NCBI GenBank assembly: GCA_025642075.2 | Contig: JAODUO010001318.1 | Coordinates: 110,227 to 174,226 of the forward strand | Direction: 5' to 3' | DNA length: 64,000 nt | From: Ridgeia piscesae | Lineage: Eukaryota > Annelida > Polychaeta > Sabellida > Siboglinidae | Shown here: positions 11,953-24,574 of the stretch, piece after piece | Position numbering within the stretch: position 1 is the first letter of the stretch | How the letters are laid out: the number at the start of each line of letters is the position of its first letter | Translations under genes and position numbers: made by a program | Notes under the pieces: generated by a model | Told to the model about the DNA's origin: nothing | The model's database searches: none | What the model saw: only the letters and a program-made list of their open reading frames with translations

Positions 11953-13690
11953 GGCGATCTGGGGGCGGGGGGAAGATTATCCAACGGGTTTGATATTATC
12001 AGCATCGCATATATACCCGATTCGCGTATTGCGATCACTGTCGCGATGATCGCGATCACAAAATGGCAGTGACAAAGATATTCATGTGTGAGACAATTTC
12101 TGAAGACAAACTTGTGGCGATCTGGGAGTATTTCCCCTGTCTTTGTGCTAGATAATGTAATACTCGCCTATTAATGTAATAACTGCCTAATCATCATCGA
12201 CATAATCAAACAATTTGTTTAATATAATGAACATGTTAAAAGTTCATGAATGACATGGCAGCAAAATGGTTGACTTATTTCAGGTGTTATATTCCATAAA
12301 GTACGTAGTCGTGTAGTTTCATAGACTTAACTTCTCGAATCTGTGTTCCACTTACTGCACCTGTGTATCAAAAGAAGTTGATTTCTTATGTTTGAAACTC
12401 TGTTTATCATAACTTGCCAGTCTAGTGGATCAGAATTAACTGGCCTCTAGTCATAAAATTGGCAGTAATTAGTGGAATCACCCAATTACTGAGGTCCCTC
12501 GACTAAGCAGCCCTAATAGAAACACATCAAGGTAGAGCAGATGGCCACTGCATCCTTGGATGCTAGAAAGTCATGATAAGGAAGATAACAGCATGAATGT
12601 CTATAGATTCTAAGGCACTTCATTGTGAGAAATTGTGAAGAGAGATGCCAAAAAAGTGAACCCTAACTTACCTTGTACATTATTGCACTTAGCACCCAAA
12701 TGTCAAGATATGTATAATATATACTTGCATCTTTTAAGCATCATCACAATAAAATCATGACATAGTCAATAATTATTCAAATAAAATATACATTAGGTAT
12801 TTTTGAACTACAATTTAAATTAATTTGCTTGCCCAAACACATTTACAACGTTCAATAAAATTCAACAATAATAAATTCGAATTTACAACACTCGATCAAT
12901 AACGTTTCATTACATTAAATCAAAGTTTTCTTTCCTGAAATGATGCTAGTAATGTCGCCGTTCCGCATCAGATCGCGCTAGCGAAATAATATGTCCACGG
13001 GCAGTTATTTGTTGCCTTGATTTGTAGGTTGTCTTGAAATGCGTGTGTGTTTATTCAAAAAGGTAAATACTTATATGTGTAAGCCATGCAGAAATGTGGT
13101 TAATTTGAATGAACAATCCTCGCCCAAGGCTATTTTATATACTGTTATTGATATAATTATTAGTAGACTGATATATATCGAAGGTGACATCTATCCCAAT
13201 ACACGAGTAAGCCATGTTTTATTAATCATTGTTATCATATGTGAGGGAATAAATATGATTAATTTTGTATTTATTAACAGTCCTCTTAACTTATTATGAG
13301 ATTTTTCCCTGAGGTAAGGTAATCGGGGAAAATAAATAAAAAGGCATATAAAATATTAATTTTAAATGACATACCTGAATGGAACTTATTTTAATATCCA
13401 AATGTTAAGTTTTTCTTCCACACCTATATATTTTTATTTAGGTTTTTCTATTTTGTGTTTGTCTATTGTCAAGTGTTAATTTGCCAAAATAACACATTTC
13501 TACATTTTCAAGATGCAATATCTCGACGTATCAGTCAGGTCTCTGTAGAAATGGGTGTACGTATAGTATGTGTTGTTGCCCCTGGACAAAGGTAATACAA
13601 TGTTATTTTAACTATTAATTAAGAAGTTATGTTATGTAGAAAATGGCATTTTTAAAATATATTCCTTGCCCGAGCCTAAACAAAATAACT
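11953..13690. other. Unassigned AT-rich stretch
   Basis: No recognisable coding, repeat or RNA feature. The 86-codon ORF at 13039 has no family signature. Confidence 0.4.
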
Positions 13691-13694
13691 TTTT

Positions 13695-14155
<461 letters not shown>

Positions 14156-16743
14156 TATACAAACATAAATTACGTCCAAAGATGTCAAATGATGAGAAGA
14201 TTCATATAGGCGTCGCCTCCATGTTAATTGTCTTGTGACGCCCGTGCACCCGCTGTGGGCAGAAACACGTCAATCCTGTGATCCGTTAACCTGTAAGCGC
14301 GCCAAATGCAGACGCACAAAATGACTCACAGATTTGGTCTCTGCGTATTTCTTTCATTCGTTTACGACATTATTTCGGTCAAAATAGTAATATACATTGT
14401 AGCTATGTTTAAAAATAAGCTTTGTAAGAAGTTCATTTTATAAATTATATGCTAAAGAATGTTTCACTTATTTCACTGGGATTAGCTATCACATGTGTTT
14501 ATAATTACTTGACCGTCAAGTCGGTTGTCAGCCGCCACGATCTGAGCCGCCAACTCTCATTTGATGTCGGCGGGCGTTCATAATGTCAATAAACAAAACT
14601 GACCATAATATCTACAGGGATTTGGCCTGCTATATAGTCGACCAACCTTTCTTGCGCTAAAACAATCTGCAAGTCCTCTAACATTTTAGCCACGTTGTTT
14701 TACTGGGCTACGGTGCCGTCTATCGATTTTGGAGTAGTAATTCTTTATTATTTGAACATGCAGATGAAAAGTATCCAGTTTTCAACATGCACATGCGCAA
14801 GTGTATGTACGACGTGTAAGTGTAAGTTTCAATTATTATAACCGTATCTGGGAACACAAATTGTGATTTGTCTAAAATTAATAACTGAAATTTAGAAATA
14901 TACGCAATTGTAATACACAATTATGGTATAAAAACAAAATCAATTATTGTAACCATGTCTGGGAATACAAACTGTGTGGGGGTGGTTGAGGTCCAACAAC
15001 AGTGGTGTAGCCAGCAGAAGGTAGTTTGTTTGGTCGAAGCGAGCGTAATAATAACTTAGTATGCGATATTTCGATGTAATGCAAACACTAGTCATCACAG
15101 GGGACAAGTAATATTTATCTTATGGTTCCAAACGAATCAATTAAAAAATTTAAGCCAGAGATTTCGTGGAGGCCTGATTGAGCATCGCCGTCGGGTTCGC
15201 CACTGTCGTCGGCTCGTTTTATGAGTAATATTGTATCGATTGTATCGACACATACATTAGAAACATTTAACTTCAGACAGAAATATTATATAGTACATTT
15301 ATATCAGTAGTATGCCGATGTATGCAGGAGGAATTGTAAATTTAACGTAACACGTTAAATAATAATTATAAACCGAATCATTTAAAATCAATAAATGATG
15401 TACTACTTGTGTTTTTATTGTTGTAGTAATTATTTATTCGCGACGAAAATGAAAATATGGTAATTGTATAATTATAATTAACGATGATGTATAATTTTGA
15501 ATTAAGTTATTGTTACTACACTTGAAAACAAATTATTATTTGTCTTGATAAATGAAATTGAGAAATATGCATCGTCCTTATATACAATTAACATATTTTC
15601 ATTTTCATAACTACTACAAAAATAAAACAAATACAAGCAGTTTCTACATCGTTGCTTGTTGATTCCATTGATAATTATATTTTTGCGACAACACCTAGCA
15701 AACGCGTCTACCAGTTGGGCCACGGTAACAATCCCGGATTTAAAGAGTTGTGTTAAATATACAACTCTTCCTTCACATGTCGGCATACTAATGAATATTT
15801 ATAGTTTATACACAACGTTTTTTTCTTTAGTTCAATATATGCTATCTGATGCTATCTGTTTGTAATGTATTTGTCCTGAAATGGATCATGGCATGGGGGC
15901 TGGAATCGATAGAATAATAACTTTGAAAACGAACCGAAGACTGCGGCGATCTCGAAGCTCAAGCAGGCTTCCGAGAAACAACCAGCCTCAATTTGTCTAC
16001 AAAATATTATTCGTAAGCAGTCTTAAGATACATGTGTGTTCCCTATGATGACCAGGGTTTGTAGTACATCGGAATATCGCACAATAATTAATTGTGACGC
16101 TCGTTTCGACCCAAACGTTATTCTTGTAAACATGCTCTGAATGCAAAGAAGCAGTACCCCTTAAAAGAAGCATTATGCAAGTTGTCTGAATTTCTGTGAG
16201 CACATATGTAATGTGGAGTGATTAGAAATGATGTTTTCGTGCAGCGTGGCATCAGAGCTGTCAAATTACGACAGCTGTCAGTCGGTGCATTTCTGCGTAT
16301 TAATACAGTTGTCATTTTGCTTGGTGATGTAATCAGGGGCAATCCATGGGTGGTTCAAGCAGAAATGGAGGGGTGTAAAGTTTAAAAGAAGTTTGTGGGA
16401 GCCTGAGGTATTAAAATAATTTTTCACAGAACTTCTGTCTATGGAGGGTAAATATGCTGTGAAATGGTCAATAACAGAGCTGCTCAAGATTAGTAGGAAA
16501 TGAAGGAAACGTTATAATGGTCGCCTATAGAAAATGTAAATGTGGTCTGACTCCAAATACACGCAGGTAGTACTGGCAGCTACTGTATTCTCTGTCTAGC
16601 AGGCGCCAAATGAGAGCTGATAAGAACTGACTTGAGTACTCTTTGGTTGACTTCTCACGGTTTGACTGTAATTAGCCCGACGGGAGGGCTACTGTACGTA
16701 TGCATCTTGGCTATCATTGACCACTGGGCGCCACCATATTATA

Positions 16744-16745
<2 letters not shown>
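14156..16745. other. Long unassigned intergenic stretch
   Basis: Mostly AT-rich sequence without a convincing gene. A hAT-like end signature lies at 15000 and a minus-strand tRNA A-box-like sequence near 15700-15725, but neither has a partner. Confidence 0.4.
15000..15014 (+). mobile_element. hAT-like terminal signature, orphan
   Basis: CAGTGGTGTAGCCAG resembles the CAGNGGYGTAGC-type ends of many animal hAT elements. Matching right-end signatures occur in inverted orientation at 21323-21333 and 35571-35585 but are too far away to be partners. Confidence 0.3.

Positions 16746-16746
<1 letters not shown>

Positions 16747-16806
<60 letters not shown>
16747..16806. repeat. TA microsatellite
   Basis: Uninterrupted TA run of about 58 bp. 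Confidence 0.97.
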
Positions 16807-16807
<1 letters not shown>

Positions 16808-16877
16808 TCGACATCTGTGTTACATCGGTATACATAAATGCACTGGAGACGATGACACAAACATAGTCTAAACAACA

Positions 16878-17150
16878 GGGGAAGGTCCAGGTTTGCGAAA
16901 ACAACCTTTTGAGAAGAATCGTGGGAGTTAAAGAGAGCTAGTAAGAGAAGAATGGATAGACAGAGAGTGGAGGTTGGAGTGAAGGAACCTTTTAAGAAGA
17001 AATTGGTGAGGAGTAGGTTGAAATGGGCTGGTAATGTGGAAGGAATGGGCGACAGTGAAAAAGTGGCAGATGCCCAGAAAATGGACGGGAAAACGACGGG
17101 AAGACTGAAATTGCGAATAATGGTCAACTCACCCCTGGCGATAGGGATAC
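16878..17150 (+). pseudogene. Non-LTR retrotransposon ORF2 C-terminal fragment
   Basis: The frame reads VQVCENNLLRRIVGVK, shifts once, and continues as MDRQRVEVGVKEPFKKKLVR and SRLKWAGNVEGMGDSEKVAD. This matches the post-thumb region of many animal non-LTR ORF2 proteins (the RLxWAGHVxRM motif). Only about 90 codons survive. Confidence 0.65.
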
Positions 17151-17199
17151 CAAGAAAAGATCAACAGCAAAATGCCATTTGACCCTAGTCTAATAACCG

Positions 17200-17530
17200 G
17201 GCAACTAATATTTTGAATCGTTAATAGTCATTAGCACACTGAGAATGATGACATTTTCGTTGCCCTGTCACCTCATGGGCTGCAATATACTTTGTGACTC
17301 TATGAATCAGGCAGCCAGTTATTGGTCCTCCGTTCCCCACCATCCTGTTTTTTCGTCACTGCAACTGCCATCAACAATCTTCGTGAGGAAAAGTTTATAT
17401 AACATCTTCACACACAAAACACGCCAGTCACGGGCCGATGAAATCAAATCTGTATGATTACCCAGTCAGATTTCTCTAAGAGCACTCAGCATCTGTATTT
17501 ATGCATCCACTCGTCTGGGTTGTATTCTGG
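17200..17530. other. Unassigned stretch before the minisatellite
   Basis: No recognisable feature apart from rising similarity to the minisatellite unit after 17530. Confidence 0.4.
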
Positions 17531-17722
17531 TCATTTACAGCGGCTAGCTACGTTTGCCGGTTATCTGCAGGGTTCACTCAAGTTGTGTTGGTCATCTCCA
17601 TGGGCCTCTCTTTGCTGCATGGACATGTCTAGGGATCACTAGGTGCCTGTCATCTCCAAGGCCTCTGTTTTTTGTCATCTCCAGGGTCTCTCTTTGCTGG
17701 TCATCTCCAAGGCCACTTTTTG
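17531..17722. repeat. 25/26-bp minisatellite, left part, degenerate
   Basis: Imperfect units of the type TTTGCTGGTCATCTCCAGGG then CCTCTC. This is the left, more diverged half of the array that resumes at 19021; the two halves are separated by a retrotransposon insertion. Confidence 0.85.
17684..17722. repeat. Target-site duplication, left copy (39 bp)
   Basis: These 39 bases are identical to 19021-19059 and flank the retrotransposon. The unusual unit variant ending AAGGCCACTTTTTG occurs only at these two places, which argues for a true target duplication rather than chance array similarity. Confidence 0.8.
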
Positions 17723-19020
17723 GGATAATGCTCCTATCAGTACCCGGAAAGGTCCTCAACAGAGTCATCTTGGACAGACTGAAGACAGGGGTGGATGCCA
17801 AGCTCAGAGACCACCAAGCTGGCTTCCGCAAAGACAGATCATGCACCGACCAAATAGCAACACTGCGAATCATTGTTGAACAATCCATGGAATGGGACTC
17901 ATCCCTGTACATAAACTTTGTAGACTACGAGAAGGCATTTGATAGCCTCGACAGAGATACACTGTGGAAGCTTCTACAGCACTACGGGATACCGAATAAA
18001 CTTATATCTCTGATAAGAAATAGTTACGAAGATATGGCATGCAGGGTCATTCATGCAGGACAACTTACAGACTCCTTCATGGTGAAGACAGGAGTGAGGC
18101 AAGGATGTCTTCTGTCACCATTCTTATTCCTGCTCGCCATAGACTGGATCATGAAAAAGACTACAAAATATAGAAGAAATGGGATCCAGTGGACACCTTG
18201 GAGCCAGTTGGAGGACCTGGACTTTGCGGATGACCTCGCTCTCCTCTCACACAGCCATCAACAAATGCAGGAAAAAACAGAGCTACTAAACACAGTGTCA
18301 ACACAGCTAGGACTCAACATCAACAGAAGCAAGACAAGGATTATGAAAGCCAACACAAAGAACAACAACCCCATTACAATGAACGGAGAGCCACTGGAAG
18401 AGACAGACTCATTCACATACCTGGGCAGTACAATCAACAAACATGGAGGCACAGCAGAAGACGTCAAAGCAAGGATACAGAAAGCAAGAGTTGCATTCAT
18501 CATGTTGAGAAAAATTTGGAGAGCAAAACAAATTAAAACTAACACCAAACTGAGAATATTCAATTCAAATGTCAAGGCAGTTTTACTCTATGGATCGGAG
18601 ACATGGCGAAGTACACAGAAGACACTAAAAAGAATACAGACCTTCATCAACAAATGCCTGCGTAGAATCCTACACCTGAAGTGGACAGACAAGATATCCA
18701 ACACTACACTCTGGAAAATGACCAAGCAACTACCCATAGAAAATGAAATAAAGAAGAGAAAATGGAGGTGGATAGGACATACACTCAGGAAACCACCAAA
18801 CACCATCACCCGTCAAGCCATCACATGAAACCCCCAGGGAAGAGACGAAGAGGTAGGCCACGAAACACCTGGCAAAGAGACACAGAAAAAGAAACGAAGG
18901 AGATGGGATACACCAGGAGAGAAATGGAGAAGATGGCCACGGACAGAAAACGGTGGCGTTCCTTGGTCGATGGCCTATGCTCCCAGCGAGCAATCAGGCA
19001 TAAGTAAGTAAGTAAAGTAA
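17723..19020 (+). mobile_element. 5'-truncated non-LTR retrotransposon with TAAG tail
   Basis: A 1.3-kb insertion in the minisatellite, starting inside the reverse transcriptase domain (no endonuclease) and ending with a short TAAG tandem tail (CATAAGTAAGTAAGTAAAG). It is bounded by a perfect 39-bp duplication of minisatellite sequence. Truncation at the 5' end, a simple-repeat 3' tail and a long target duplication are hallmarks of target-primed reverse transcription. Confidence 0.9.
17728..19005 (+). pseudogene. Non-LTR reverse transcriptase (ORF2 C-terminal half)
   Basis: Open from the insertion start to 18828. RT blocks in order: [57 protein letters not shown] (block A, catalytic Asp), [20 protein letters not shown] (block B), [15 protein letters not shown] (block C, FADD active site), [11 protein letters not shown] and LLYGSETW (thumb). 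At 18826 a Trp codon (TGG in relatives) is TGA, and a missing G in the next few bases shifts frame; the C-terminal part continues in that frame as RRRGRPRNTW and ends at 19005 with DRKRWRSLVDGLCS. Two lesions suggest a fairly young dead copy. The clade (RTE-like versus others) is not assigned. The 424-codon ORF that starts upstream at 17554 takes its first part from the minisatellite and is not a real start. Confidence 0.88.
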
Positions 19021-19465
19021 GGGTCTCTCTTTGCTGGTCATCTCCAAGGCCACTTTTTGCTGGTCATCTCCAGGGCCTCTCTTGCTGGTCATCTCCAGGG
19101 CCTCTCTTGCTGGTCATTGCCAGGGCCTCTCTTGCTGGTCATCTCCAGGGCCTCTCTTGCTGGTCATCTCCAGGGCCTCTCATGCTGGTCATCTCCAGGG
19201 CCTCTCTTGCTGGTCATCTCCAGGGCCTCTCTTGCTGGTCATCTCCAGGGCCTCTCTTGCTGGTCATCTCCAGGGTCTCTCTTTGCTGGTCATTGCCAGG
19301 GCCTCCCTTTGCTGGTCATGTCCAGGGGCCCCTCTTTGCTGGTCATCTCCAGGACCTCTCTTTGCTGGTCATTGCCAGGGCCTCTCTTTGCTGGTCATTG
19401 CCAGGGCCTCTCTTTGCTGGTCATGTCCAGGGGCCACTCTTTGCTGGTCATCTCCAGTTGTCACC
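19021..19465. repeat. 25/26-bp minisatellite, right part
   Basis: About 17 units of CTCTCTTGCTGGTCATCTCC then AGGGC, with 25-bp (TCTTG) and 26-bp (TCTTTG) variants. Units between 19080 and 19260 are almost identical, a sign of recent amplification. The three overlapping ORFs in this stretch are translations of the repeat. Confidence 0.95.
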
Positions 19466-19859
19466 CTTTCCTAATAATCTCTAGTGGCCTTTTTGTCTTT
19501 ACATTTCCTGGTCGTTGTAATTTACAAACTGTATTTGTGTACATGTGCGTGAGTACGCGTATGTGCGCGCACGCGTGCGTGTAGCCGGTATGAGTGCGTG
19601 CAAGTTTAATAATTAATTATTTCACACACACACACACGTCATTGATTTTTACCGCCAGTACAGCTTTATATACATGAACATGTAATGTGTAGCGTGGCTG
19701 TGATAATGAAAATATATTTCTAATCAGAAGACGAATACGACAAAAAGATTGATAAACACAAAACGTTGGCGTTTTGACAACAGACGTGTCCATCAAAACA
19801 GTGGCGCCATACCACGGAGTCTGGACAACCTTGAGCTCAAGCCAAGGCAGGCAACAACG

Positions 19860-20003
19860 ATGGCAATCGAAACGTTTCAAAACGAAATATTTCCCGACTC
19901 TGCAATTTCTGTTGCCCTGTTCGAAAGTGTAGCTAATTGCAATGATTTGAAGAAATTAGCCATGACAGGGGAACTGGATGCAACCCTTTTAAACCCATCT
20001 ATG
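19860..20003 (+). CDS. TPRKB: TPRKB exon 1
   Basis: 48 codons from ATG to ...LLNPSM, followed by the donor GTAAGA. Confidence 0.94.
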
Positions 20004-23000
20004 GTAAGAAACATGTATTATCGCCCACGAAAATGCCGTTATGATGTCCTCAACCTAGCCCCTAATGAGTGTTACGCAATATTCCACTCTAGAGGTATCG
20101 GTTGCGGCCTGGGTTACACTACTCGCATGTCAGGTAGTTACATCTAGCGACCTACTACAGGATCGGCCACCATTGCAACTCACCACAACACACAAGCAGT
20201 GTAGTGTCTCTTCAAGATTCAATAACTGCAGAAGTCCAAGTTCGGCTTGGTAGCAAACACGTTTTTATTCCTCCAAACACACAGTACAAACATCTTCCAT
20301 CTCTTCTCTTCTCCTTCCTCGTCCTTTTCTTCCTAGGCTTATATCCTATCTGCCAAGAGGCAGTCACCAACTAGACATGCATTTCCTTATTTAGTTAGGC
20401 TATCTGCGCAACTCTCTGGCTAAGCTTCGGACAAGGCTCGGACTCCCCTCTCGGTAGGTCCGAGAGATAATAATAGTCTGGCTGTGCTTCTTCGTATAGT
20501 CCGGCTAAGGCCAGCTAGAATAGCACTACTGACCCTCGCAGCGATGCCGTGCCGCCTACGGCCAACAAGAATAGCAACCCATTAGCGTCACTAATAACCT
20601 GCAGCCACTAGTCCAGCTATCTACGACTTATTGTGTCCTGCTTCCTATAGTGCTTTCATATCTCTGCTTCAAAATATATCCTTGCGATTCTTACATCCAT
20701 TTGTAATTTTATACCCTTCCATTTCCAGTCACCAAAATAATGTTGCAACTTTGTTCATTTCAGATAGTTGACACTTTCCAGATTCTTGTTGCATGCAACA
20801 AAGCCCTTCACTTAGACCGATGTAAGAAACGGGTGACACGAACGCTACATTCAGAAGTCATCTACAATCTGTCGCCATCAAAGAATGTAAGCTGATGTCT
20901 AGCCATGGTAAACATTGTCCATTAAGTGATGGTTTTTGTGTGGATATTTTGATTGGTATTATAATTGTACTAGATGATGAAATGCCATTTATGATGAGAT
21001 ACAAATAATTTGATTTTGATTATGAAATTTAAGACAGTTAATGCAGAATTCTTCTTTCTGCACTGCTCACCCCTCTCCAGTGAGTGTTATTAACAATATT
21101 GATACTTTAAGTTGAGTTGAAATAAATTACTGCAAAAAGCCTCTCTTCATTAATGAAACTGTAGAATGGGATCAGAGGACAACAACAATGTTGTCTCTAA
21201 TGTATTCTTTATTGTGGCAAATTCCCACCGTTAAAAATAAATGTGAGTCTGAGAAAGTCTCTCTGAGCTAGTCTAAATCTAAGTGAGTAGTCATTCTGAG
21301 CTAGTATAAGTCTCCACCACAGCTACACCACTGCGTGAGTGCGTCAGTCACATCATCCAATATATTGAGACCAGCTTTTAGAGATAGAGGCAGAGATAGC
21401 ATCTCATGTGACCAGTGACCGCTACCCATAGCTTTATGCAGAGACCCGTCCACCCATCATTTGGATGGGTAAAACCTGTTCTAGACAGGTAAAAATACAG
21501 GTAAATTACAGAAATTAAGGATCAAAAAGTCTTCCAAAACCATAGATATTGTCAGTTATGCCTCAAAAGTGAATGTAAATGGTGTCACATGTGTGTTTGT
21601 AGTCCATTTCATGTCACCAGACACATTTAAAGTGTGTAAACTGTAAACAGTTAACACCCATGTGTGATTGGCAAAAATTTGGTTCTGCATAAAAACCCTG
21701 CCACTACCACATGGCAGATGTAGTCACAAAGTAAATCAATTAAAAATATGTAAATGACATAATCTTACTTGTTTACTTATTAAGCCGAATAATAAAGAAG
21801 ATAGTGTCTAAAGGTAACATTATCACAAATTACATTTTGATAACCTGGCCTTGTGAAGGGCAAATATCACAGTGTGCCCTGTCACACTTACCCTTGATTA
21901 ACCAGACTACCTGAGGTGGCAACACCTTTCAGCTCCTCAACTCCGCCTGGAATATTAATGTCCTGCTGATGTAACTGACAGGGTGGCCTTACCCCAGATT
22001 AGAGTAGAGATGCTGATTGGTTCTCAAGCCAAATTTGAAATAACAAATTAAATAAGGATACCTTTTTATCAGATAATGCTGTGTTATAAAAACTATTAAA
22101 AATTAAGCTTATGTTAAAAATAAATAAATAGAAATACAAATTTGGAGTTGTTTATAAAATTGGAATTACTGCAGGATTAACCAGTATCCGTGGGGTGGCA
22201 GCATTGTTTAGCCCCACACAGATAGCATTCAAGCACCAGTAAAGCCACCAGACTGCCTTCTCTGTGAAGTTACATAGCTGAGCGATAGTTGGTATAAGCA
22301 AAACTATATAACAATACATAGTAATATTAATAAGTAAATGTTTTAGCTCTCCTGAGAAGTAAAACATGTATTTATTAACAATAAATCAAGAAATCAGATC
22401 ATTACATTCAGACATAATAAATATGTCACACGAAATTTCCCTGTATTTTATTTCCAGTACAATGACATTAAGCTCAGATTTCTCATTACATTATGCTGTC
22501 ATTAATTTTTTTATTGCAGTCGACTTTTATAGCAGAATAATGACTATTCTACATCACTCTGTCTTGAAAGCATAAACCATAATGCCATGTCTTTGTTTGC
22601 AGATATCAGATGCATTTCGAAAGTTTGGCATGGGGGACAAAGATACAAGTGTTCTACTAGTGCAGATTCACAGCCTGAGAAAAGGAACTTTATCTGAAGT
22701 GGCTGAGCACGTCCAAGGAGAGATGGTGGACTTATCTAGACTTCAAGAAGTCAGTGACGTGAACAAGATAAAGAAGGTCAGTTTGATGACAACTGTGAAA
22801 ATGTTTCCCCAGCCACTGTATTTTATGCTGACTTTTATCTGGTTCAGTTATTAATCCATTAGTATTATCCATTATAATCAGGACTGCCCAAGGAAGTTTA
22901 AAAAAAAACATGTTTTCAAAGTATAATTACTTTGCTTTTTATGCATTTCATTTGAATGTTTGCATGACTGTCGCGTGCATTGTACTATGCTTTTTTACAG

Positions 23001-23443
23001 ACTTTAGAGATAATGCCAGGTATGTGTAATAACAAAGAATTAGTTGTACATTCTTGCAAAATAATCAGTTAATTACATTTCAACTATCATAACAATCTAT
23101 TGTGCTGTCATTTGTAGAGCTAGAATAAATTGTCAGATGTTGTTTGAAGTTTTAGTAAATCAAATTAATAACGCAATCAGGTTTTTAATGGTAAATGCAG
23201 AAGCAAGTTACTTTGTGCTGAATGGCAGAACTACATCATATGTTGAATGCCATATTATCTTCAAATCTACTGGTGTCTCACTCAGAATGACATTGTAGAA
23301 AGCACTGTTTATGAAACGACTTTCCTGTGAAATGTGTTTAATCTTTTCAGATCTACAAAGTACAAGAAGCTGAACTGCGGGTGAGCACTTTGCTGGATGC
23401 CATTGTGTCGCGCATGACAAGCAAGGAGTTTGTCTCCTTCTAA
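19860..23443 (+). CDS. TPRKB: TPRKB (Cgi121), KEOPS complex subunit; four exons
   Basis: Joining 19860-20003, 20764-20886, 22603-22776 and 23351-23443 gives 177 residues, close to the 175 of the human protein. All three introns are GT-AG and phase 0. Recognisable family text: [13 protein letters not shown] at the start, [20 protein letters not shown] across the exon 1/2 junction, [30 protein letters not shown] and the C-terminal [16 protein letters not shown]/Cgi121 binds the kinase PRPK (TP53RK/Bud32) within KEOPS, which makes the t6A modification at position 37 of ANN-decoding tRNAs; it acts in cytosol and nucleus. ATG at 19860 is preferred over the in-frame ATG at 19749 because it matches the family N-terminus and has A at -3 and G at +4. 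No disruption is visible, so this is the one clearly intact conserved gene in the window. Confidence 0.96.
20200..20695 (-). mobile_element. Probable solo LTR in TPRKB intron 1
   Basis: Read on the minus strand this 496-bp block begins TGTAAGAATCG and ends GACACTACA, so it has TG...CA ends with a TGTA/TACA inverted pair. It contains a TATA-like GGATATAAGCC followed by GGAATAAAAACG, a polyadenylation signal, in LTR order. It is more GC-rich than the surrounding intron. No target duplication was found and no internal region or second LTR is present, so the boundaries are tentative. Confidence 0.45.
20764..20886 (+). CDS. TPRKB: TPRKB exon 2
   Basis: 41 codons, acceptor TTTCAG and donor GTAAGC, phase 0 at both ends; starts [20 protein letters not shown]. 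Confidence 0.94.
20887..22602 (+). other. TPRKB intron 2
   Basis: 1.7-kb intron. It contains an orphan hAT-like end signature in inverse orientation (CTACACCACTG, 21323-21333) and two weakly similar segments (about 21897 and 22175) sharing GATTAACCAG and GGTGGCA. No coding sequence is seen. Confidence 0.8.
22603..22776 (+). CDS. TPRKB: TPRKB exon 3
   Basis: 58 codons from [14 protein letters not shown] to SDVNKIKK, acceptor TTTGCAG and donor GTCAGT, phase 0 at both ends. Confidence 0.94.
23351..23443 (+). CDS. TPRKB: TPRKB exon 4 with stop
   Basis: 30 codons plus TAA, acceptor TTTTCAG; encodes [20 protein letters not shown] and a short tail. Confidence 0.94.
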   Translation: MYKVQEAELRVSTLLDAIVSRMTSKEFVSF

Positions 23444-23597
23444 GACATTTGTACAGATTAGAACACCACAGGGATGATTAACTTTGGCTTCAAGCTAGGC
23501 GAGTGACACCACCATTCTATGTCAGGTTGTAAAGTTCCCATTGTAAATAATCAAAGCTCATGAATGTAGTAGAACAGTATATTGTAGATCAGTTGTA

Positions 23598-23603
23598 AAT
23601 AAA
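23598..23603 (+). promoter_or_regulatory. Polyadenylation signal of TPRKB
   Basis: AATAAA about 155 bp after the stop, followed by a GT-rich stretch (TGTGTATGTTTTGTGCTTGG), as expected of a cleavage site. Confidence 0.7.
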
Positions 23604-24110
23604 TCCTGTGTATGTTTTGTGCTTGGTTATTTTGTGTGAATCTGATCATTGTTATGGTGCCATTTATGATAGATTTGAAATTGTACAGCAAAAGGGAACT
23701 GTCTTGAATACCACAGCATCTGAAGCAATCACAACATTTTAGACGGTTTTACACGACATCGTGGGTAAAAATGCGTGATGATTTTGACAATATACACACA
23801 TATGCACATACGTGCAGGAGAAAGCAAAAACACTATTATTCATAATTAATTACACTTGTGTTTTATTACAGAACTGAAAGTACAAGCATGGAAGTTTACT
23901 AAATACAGGGGTACAGATATAGACGAGAGGGTGTTTTGACAGGCATGTACCATGTAGTAGTCTGACTGTTTGGCCAACTTGATAAAGCACTTGTGCTTGC
24001 TGAGTATCTCAAGTGGATGTCCACTCAGGTTGACCAGTGGCAGGTTGTGTGAGGTGGTCACCTAAAGGTGCTGGATGGACTTGGCACAGCGACTACACCA
24101 GGGACAGACT
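23604..24110. other. Intergenic stretch downstream of TPRKB
   Basis: Nothing recognisable. Confidence 0.4.
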
Positions 24111-24560
24111 GAAAGCATCAGAACAGTCTAAAGGCATCAGGACAGCCTGAAGGCAACAGGACAGTCTGAAGGCAACAAGACAGTCTGAAACATACATGAT
24201 ATCTTGAAAGCAACAGGACAGTCTGAAACCAACAGGACAGTCTGAATCCTACAGGACAGTATGAAAGCAACAGGACTGATTGAAAGCTACAGCACAGTCT
24301 GAAATAAACACGACAGTGTGAAAGCAACAGGACAGTCTGAAAGCAACTGGACAGTCCGAAAGCAACATGACAGTCTGAAACCAACATGATCTTAAAACCT
24401 ACAGGACAGTCTGAAACCAACATGTCAACATGACAGTCTGAAACCAACAAGACAGTCTGAAACCAACATGAGTCAGAAATCTACAGGGCAGCCTGAAACC
24501 ATCATGACAGTCTGAAACCAACAGGACAGTCTGAAACCTACAGGACAGTCTAAAACCAAG
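24111..24560. repeat. Degenerate ~20-bp minisatellite (GACAGTCTGAAACCAACAG)
   Basis: About 20 units of 19 to 22 bp built on GACAGTCTGAAACCAACAG with many substitutions; the open minus-strand frame is repeat translation. Confidence 0.88.
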
Positions 24561-24574
24561 ATTCTACTGGCTGA

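Noticed and set aside
15690..15740. Minus-strand tRNA-like sequence (TGGCCCAACTGGTAGACGCG)
   Set aside because: Resembles an A box only; no B box or acceptor pairing follows.
19031..19584. ORFs of 125 to 175 codons rich in WSSPGPL
   Set aside because: Three frames of the 25/26-bp minisatellite are open at once; repeat translation, not a gene.
19749..19859. Upstream start for TPRKB at 19749
   Set aside because: In frame, but adds 37 residues absent from the family; the ATG at 19860 matches the usual N-terminus and length.
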